Shown: positions 60,936 through 64,000 of the stretch, piece after piece
Position numbering within the stretch: position 1 is the first letter of the stretch
How the letters are laid out: the number at the start of each line of letters is the position of its first letter
Assembly: GCF_013359735.1 (NCBI RefSeq)
Contig: NZ_JABFMX010000006.1
Span: forward strand, 149,932-213,931
Source: Arthrobacter sp. C9C5
GTDB taxonomy: Bacteria; Actinomycetota; Actinomycetes; Actinomycetales; Micrococcaceae
Direction: 5' to 3'
DNA length: 64,000 nucleotides
Notes under the pieces: model-generated
Databases searched by the model: none
What the model saw: only the letters and a program-made list of their open reading frames with translations
Told to the model about the DNA's origin: nothing
Translations under genes and position numbers: made by a program

Positions 60936-61079
60936 ATGAGCACAGCACACAACCCCGGTACACAGGCGGCGGTCAAGGCGTCCACCGGCAAACTCGCGGT
61001 GGCGTGGGCCCTCGTCGGCGTGCCGCTGGCCTACGGGGTCTATGAGACCCTGACCCGCGTGGCGGCGCTGTTCGGCTGA
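60936..61079 (+). CDS. MFS transporter small subunit
   Basis: A 47-aa protein with one hydrophobic helix (KLAVAWALVGVPLAYGVYETLTRVAALF), matching the short membrane proteins that accompany OFA-type MFS genes. Its ATG overlaps the MFS stop region (TGAGATG). It is probably a structural partner of the transporter. Confidence 0.85.
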   Translation: MSTAHNPGTQAAVKASTGKLAVAWALVGVPLAYGVYETLTRVAALFG

Positions 61080-61082
61080 TCC

Positions 61083-62915
61083 ATGACCTTCACCGCGGCT
61101 GAGCAGTTCACCACCCGCCCCACCCTGCAGGGCACCTTCGGGATGAGCGCATCCACCCATTGGATCGCGACGGCGGCGGCCCAGGCGGTGCTCGAACGCG
61201 GCGGCAACGCGTTCGACGCCGCCACGGCCGGCGCCTTCGTGCTGCACGTCGTCGAACCGCACCTCAACGGCCCGGGCGGGGACATGACGGGCGTCTTCGT
61301 GACGGCGGCCGAGCCCGGCAAGCCTGTGGTGTTGATGGGGCAGGGGCCGGCGCCGGCTGCGGCGACGGTGGAGCACTACCGCGCCGAAGGGCTGAACCTG
61401 GTGCCGGGCTCGGGGGCGCTGGCCGCCGCGGTGCCCGCCGCCGTCGACGCCTGGCTCCTGTTGTTGCGCGACCACGGCACCTGGGAGCTGGACGAGGTCT
61501 TGGAGTTCGCTATCGGCTATGCGCGCGATGGCCACCCCATGCTGGGCCGCGTCGGCACCACGATTGCCGCGGTGGCCGAACTGTTCCAGGAGCACTGGCC
61601 CAGCTCGGCCGAGTTGTGGATGCCCGGCGGCCGGATTCCGGCCGAGGGCGACGTCATCCGTAACCCTGCCTACGCCCGAACCCTGGAAAGGCTCATCGAA
61701 GCCGGGTCGGCGTCGGGATCCGGCGGGTCCCGGGAGGCGCGGATCGATGCTGCCCGCCGGGAATGGCGCGAGGGCTTCGTCGCCCGGGCGATGGTCGAAT
61801 CCGTGCAGGCCCCGCACCGGCACTCCTCCGGCACCGACCACCGGGGCGTCCTGGCGTTGTCCGACCTGGCCGGATTCGAAGCCGGCTATGAGGCGGCGGC
61901 CACCCTGGATTTCCGCGGCCACACGATCGTGAAGACCGGGCCGTGGGGTCAGGGTCCGGCGCTACTGCAGACCTTGGCCATCCTCGCCGGGTTCGAGGAC
62001 CAGTATCTCGATCCGTCCACCGAGCTCGGGGCGCACACGATCCTGGAAGCCCAGAAGCTGGCGCTGGCCGACCGCGAGGCGTACTACGGCGACACGGACG
62101 TACCGCTGGAGTACCTGCTGTCCGAGGAGTACTGCGCGGGCCGCCGCGATCTGATCACGGAGCGGGCGTCGCACGACTTCCGGCCAGGGAAGGTCCCGGG
62201 GCGCGAGCCCTACCTCCCGCAGCTGCGGACCGAGTACACGCCGCCGGCCCTGCCCCGGAACGGTTCGGGGTCCGGACCGGCCGGACTGGGCGTCGGCGAG
62301 CCAACCGTGGCGCCGAGCGGGGAAACCCGCGGCGACACCTGCCACATCGACGTCGTGGACCGGTGGGGGAACATGGTCTCGGCCACCCCGTCGGGCGGCT
62401 GGCTGCAGTCCTCGCCGGCGATTCCGGAGCTGGGTTTCTGCCTGGGCACCCGCCTGCAGATGACCTGGTTGGAGCCGGGCACGCCGTCGACGCTCACGCC
62501 CGGCAAGCGGCCCCGCACCACCCTGACGCCGACGCTGGTGCTCCGGGACGGGCTGGCCGTGACCGCGCTGGGTTCGCCGGGCGGTGACCAGCAGGACCAG
62601 TGGCAGCTGCCGTACTTGCTGCGAACGGTCGTGGGTGGCTACTCACCGCAGCAGGCCATCGACGCACCGACGTTCCATACGACGTCGATGCCCGGCTCGT
62701 TCTGGCCGCGCACTTGGGAACCCGGCGGCGCCGTGGTCGAGGACCGGCTGGGCGAGGACGTCATCGCGGGGCTCAAACGCCGCGGGCACGTTGTGACCGT
62801 GGCCGGCGGATGGACCCTCGGCCGGCTGTCCGCCGTCGTGCGGGACCCCGCGACGGGGGTGCTGCAGGCTGCGGCCAACCCCCGCGGCGCCCAGGGGTAT
62901 GCGGCGGGGAGGTAG
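61083..62915 (+). CDS. ggt: gamma-glutamyltransferase family protein
   Basis: A 610-aa Ntn-hydrolase precursor. N-terminal AAAQAVLERGGNAFDAATAGAF and HLNGPGGDM fit the family, and the autoprocessing/catalytic Thr419 is in GDTCHIDVVDRWGNMVSATPSGG. No signal peptide is present, so it is probably cytoplasmic, like YwrD-type glutathione hydrolase-like enzymes. It lies 3 nt after the OFA small subunit, so a gamma-glutamyl compound or an N-acyl substrate imported by that transporter is plausible. The family also includes cephalosporin acylases and other amidases. Confidence 0.88.
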   Translation: MTFTAAEQFTTRPTLQGTFGMSASTHWIATAAAQAVLERGGNAFDAATAGAFVLHVVEPHLNGPGGDMTGVFVTAAEPGKPVVLMGQGPAPAAATVEHYRAEGLNLVPGSGALAAAVPAAVDAWLLLLRDHGTWELDEVLEFAIGYARDGHPMLGRVGTTIAAVAELFQEHWPSSAELWMPGGRIPAEGDVIRNPAYARTLERLIEAGSASGSGGSREARIDAARREWREGFVARAMVESVQAPHRHSSGTDHRGVLALSDLAGFEAGYEAAATLDFRGHTIVKTGPWGQGPALLQTLAILAGFEDQYLDPSTELGAHTILEAQKLALADREAYYGDTDVPLEYLLSEEYCAGRRDLITERASHDFRPGKVPGREPYLPQLRTEYTPPALPRNGSGSGPAGLGVGEPTVAPSGETRGDTCHIDVVDRWGNMVSATPSGGWLQSSPAIPELGFCLGTRLQMTWLEPGTPSTLTPGKRPRTTLTPTLVLRDGLAVTALGSPGGDQQDQWQLPYLLRTVVGGYSPQQAIDAPTFHTTSMPGSFWPRTWEPGGAVVEDRLGEDVIAGLKRRGHVVTVAGGWTLGRLSAVVRDPATGVLQAAANPRGAQGYAAGR

Positions 62916-62949
62916 TGCGTGAGGATGCGGTGCGGGCCGGGGACTGCGG

Positions 62950-63552
62950 CTAGGTCCGGCGTCGCTGACTCGAGTCGAGCGCTCCAAAGGACAAGGAAGT
63001 CCCCCGACGGCGAACGGCGCAATACGTCATAGCGGTTGCGAGGGCAGGAACTCCTAAGAACACGACCAGCCCCGCGGATCCGCTGGCGAAGCCGCCGACG
63101 GCGAGGTAGCCCGTGATGCCCAGCCACCAGAACAAGACTGACGCGAACGCGCTGACGACCAGCAGGAAATCCCTAGTTCCCCGGTGACGGACCAAGGGAT
63201 GGCTGATGCGCGTGCGTCTGCTCGACCTGGCCCAAACCGCCGGCGGGCGAGCATCGAAATGGGGACGTTGCGGTGAGCTGCGAGTGGGAAGCCGGGGCGC
63301 GACCCGGTGCCCTCCGGCTTCAGCGGGCCTGCCCCGGGCAGCAAGAAAGCAGGTAGCCGCGGATAAAAGTGCCGGAGTCCCGAGAAACACGGAAAGTCCA
63401 GCGCCTCCGCTGGCTGTGCCGCCGATGATTACATAGGCGCTCAATCCGATCCACCAGCCGAGTGCTGCCGCGAAACCACATACGAACGCAGCGACATTCC
63501 TTCCGACGGAACGACCGACCGGCATGGAACCGAAACTGCCCGTGTGTGCCAT
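62950..63552 (-). CDS. internally duplicated membrane protein
   Basis: A 200-aa protein with two homologous modules of paired helices, about residues 20-70 (ALGWWIGLSAYVIIGGTASG, GLSVFLGTPAL) and 135-185 (VLFWWLGITGYLAVGGFASG, GLVVFLGVPAL), joined by a basic Arg-rich linker. GGGAG 7 nt before ATG 63552 sets the start. No known family; the duplicated WW-G-SAY-GG-ASG pattern suggests a pseudosymmetric four-helix unit. Convergent with the GGT gene. Confidence 0.75.
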   Translation of the reverse strand: MAHTGSFGSMPVGRSVGRNVAAFVCGFAAALGWWIGLSAYVIIGGTASGGAGLSVFLGTPALLSAATCFLAARGRPAEAGGHRVAPRLPTRSSPQRPHFDARPPAVWARSSRRTRISHPLVRHRGTRDFLLVVSAFASVLFWWLGITGYLAVGGFASGSAGLVVFLGVPALATAMTYCAVRRRGTSLSFGALDSSQRRRT

Positions 63553-63759
63553 GAGTATCTCCCTCACCGGGGTGCTGGTACTGCCACAGTGGCTGTGTGC
63601 AAAAACATCACAGCACGGACCCGCAGCTTTGACGAGGCCACGCACCCAAGTGGGTGGCCCTGAACCGGGTCGAGTCTTCCGGCTAGTGGTCGAGCGAACG
63701 ATCCATCAGCCGCGGCACGCCCGTCGCATTTCAGGCCGGAAGTTTCTCACGATCGTTGT

Positions 63760-64000
63760 TCAGCATCTGAAGTAGTGGTTTCTTCGTGGATGTTGGCGTG
63801 GGTCGAGGTGGGGTGGCGGGATGAACCAGGGGATCCCGGCGCGGATCTGGATGGTCCATTGTTCCTTGTGGGTCAGGTGGTGATGGTGGGAGCAGAGGAG
63901 TGTTCCGTTGTCGGTGGACGTGGTGCCGCCTCTGGACCAGTAGGTATGTGGTGGGCTTCGCACCAGGGTGCCGGGATGGTGCAGCCGGGGAAGGCGCAGC
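63760..64000 (-). pseudogene. DUF222/HNH endonuclease, 3' end, frameshifted
   Basis: The 3' end of an HNH gene that starts beyond the window. Translation from 64000 gives CAFPGCTIPAPWCEAHHI in one frame, then the homologous sequence continues one frame over as YWSRGGTTSTDNGTLLCSHH. A single missing base near 63943-63945 breaks the active-site motif. Without correction the frame stops at 63873-63875. It is either a recent pseudogene or a sequencing error. The family is multicopy in Arthrobacter. The gap 63553-63759 shows nothing else. Confidence 0.65.

Overview
The window is high-GC DNA with dense, mostly co-directional genes. Its gene content is actinobacterial: PcrA, then sucC-sucD, many GntR/MarR/TetR regulators, DUF6318 and MmpS-like surface proteins, a Tex protein and the tail of a DUF222/HNH gene. 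Together these suggest an Arthrobacter/Pseudarthrobacter-type soil member of the Micrococcaceae. The genus is an inference from gene families, not from a search. No rRNA, tRNA, CRISPR array or complete insertion sequence was seen.

Layout. 1-5.8 kb is housekeeping: pcrA, a lipoprotein and sucCD. 5.8-20.6 kb is a large catabolic region read on the plus strand in two blocks, each led by a GntR/FCD regulator. Block A has an 18-codon leader ORF, an ACS-type MFS importer, an SDR, a DUF1537 acid-sugar kinase and a 3-hydroxyisobutyrate-dehydrogenase-like enzyme. Block B has a xylose-isomerase-like TIM barrel, a DhaK-DhaL fused kinase, an RpiB-like isomerase, a 3-hydroxyacyl-CoA-dehydrogenase-fold enzyme, a second SDR, a second ACS MFS and a triose-phosphate-isomerase-like protein. 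The kinase, TIM-like and RpiB-like trio matches the known route L-erythrulose -> L-erythrulose-1-P -> D-erythrulose-4-P -> D-erythrose-4-P. The DUF1537 kinase and anion-type importers point to four- or five-carbon acid sugars (tetronates, possibly apionate) as the incoming substrates. A minus-strand ZIP metal transporter separates the blocks.

20.6-28.4 kb is accessory: an AHSA1 protein, a decapitated ArsR remnant, a MarR/MFS divergent pair, a class-I amidotransferase, an SRPBCC protein, a LOG-family protein, a matrixin-like protease and a ferritin-like/VIT1 iron transporter. 28.4-35.1 kb holds a sodium:solute symporter, an XRE-cupin regulator, an agmatinase-family ureohydrolase and a ThDP enzyme. 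Two of these promoters share an operator-like sequence, and a guanidino-compound (2-ketoarginine/4-guanidinobutyrate) pathway is a good hypothesis. 35.2-42.8 kb has a MarR-controlled drug exporter with an unusual C-terminal coiled coil, and a heterodimeric ABC exporter with one degenerate ATP site. 42.9-48.3 kb is a restriction/repair segment: McrB, McrC, a small protein, TetR, an orphan Vsr and a flavin-binding protein.

48.5-51.1 kb encodes envelope proteins, two of them in locally AT-richer DNA that may have been acquired. 51.2-59.3 kb has an old-yellow-enzyme, an intergenic repeat array, a very large RecB-like nuclease/SF1 helicase, a SOUL protein and Tex. 59.5-62.9 kb is an OFA-type MFS with its small companion subunit and an unsecreted gamma-glutamyltransferase. 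The window ends with an internally duplicated membrane protein and a frameshifted HNH endonuclease gene.
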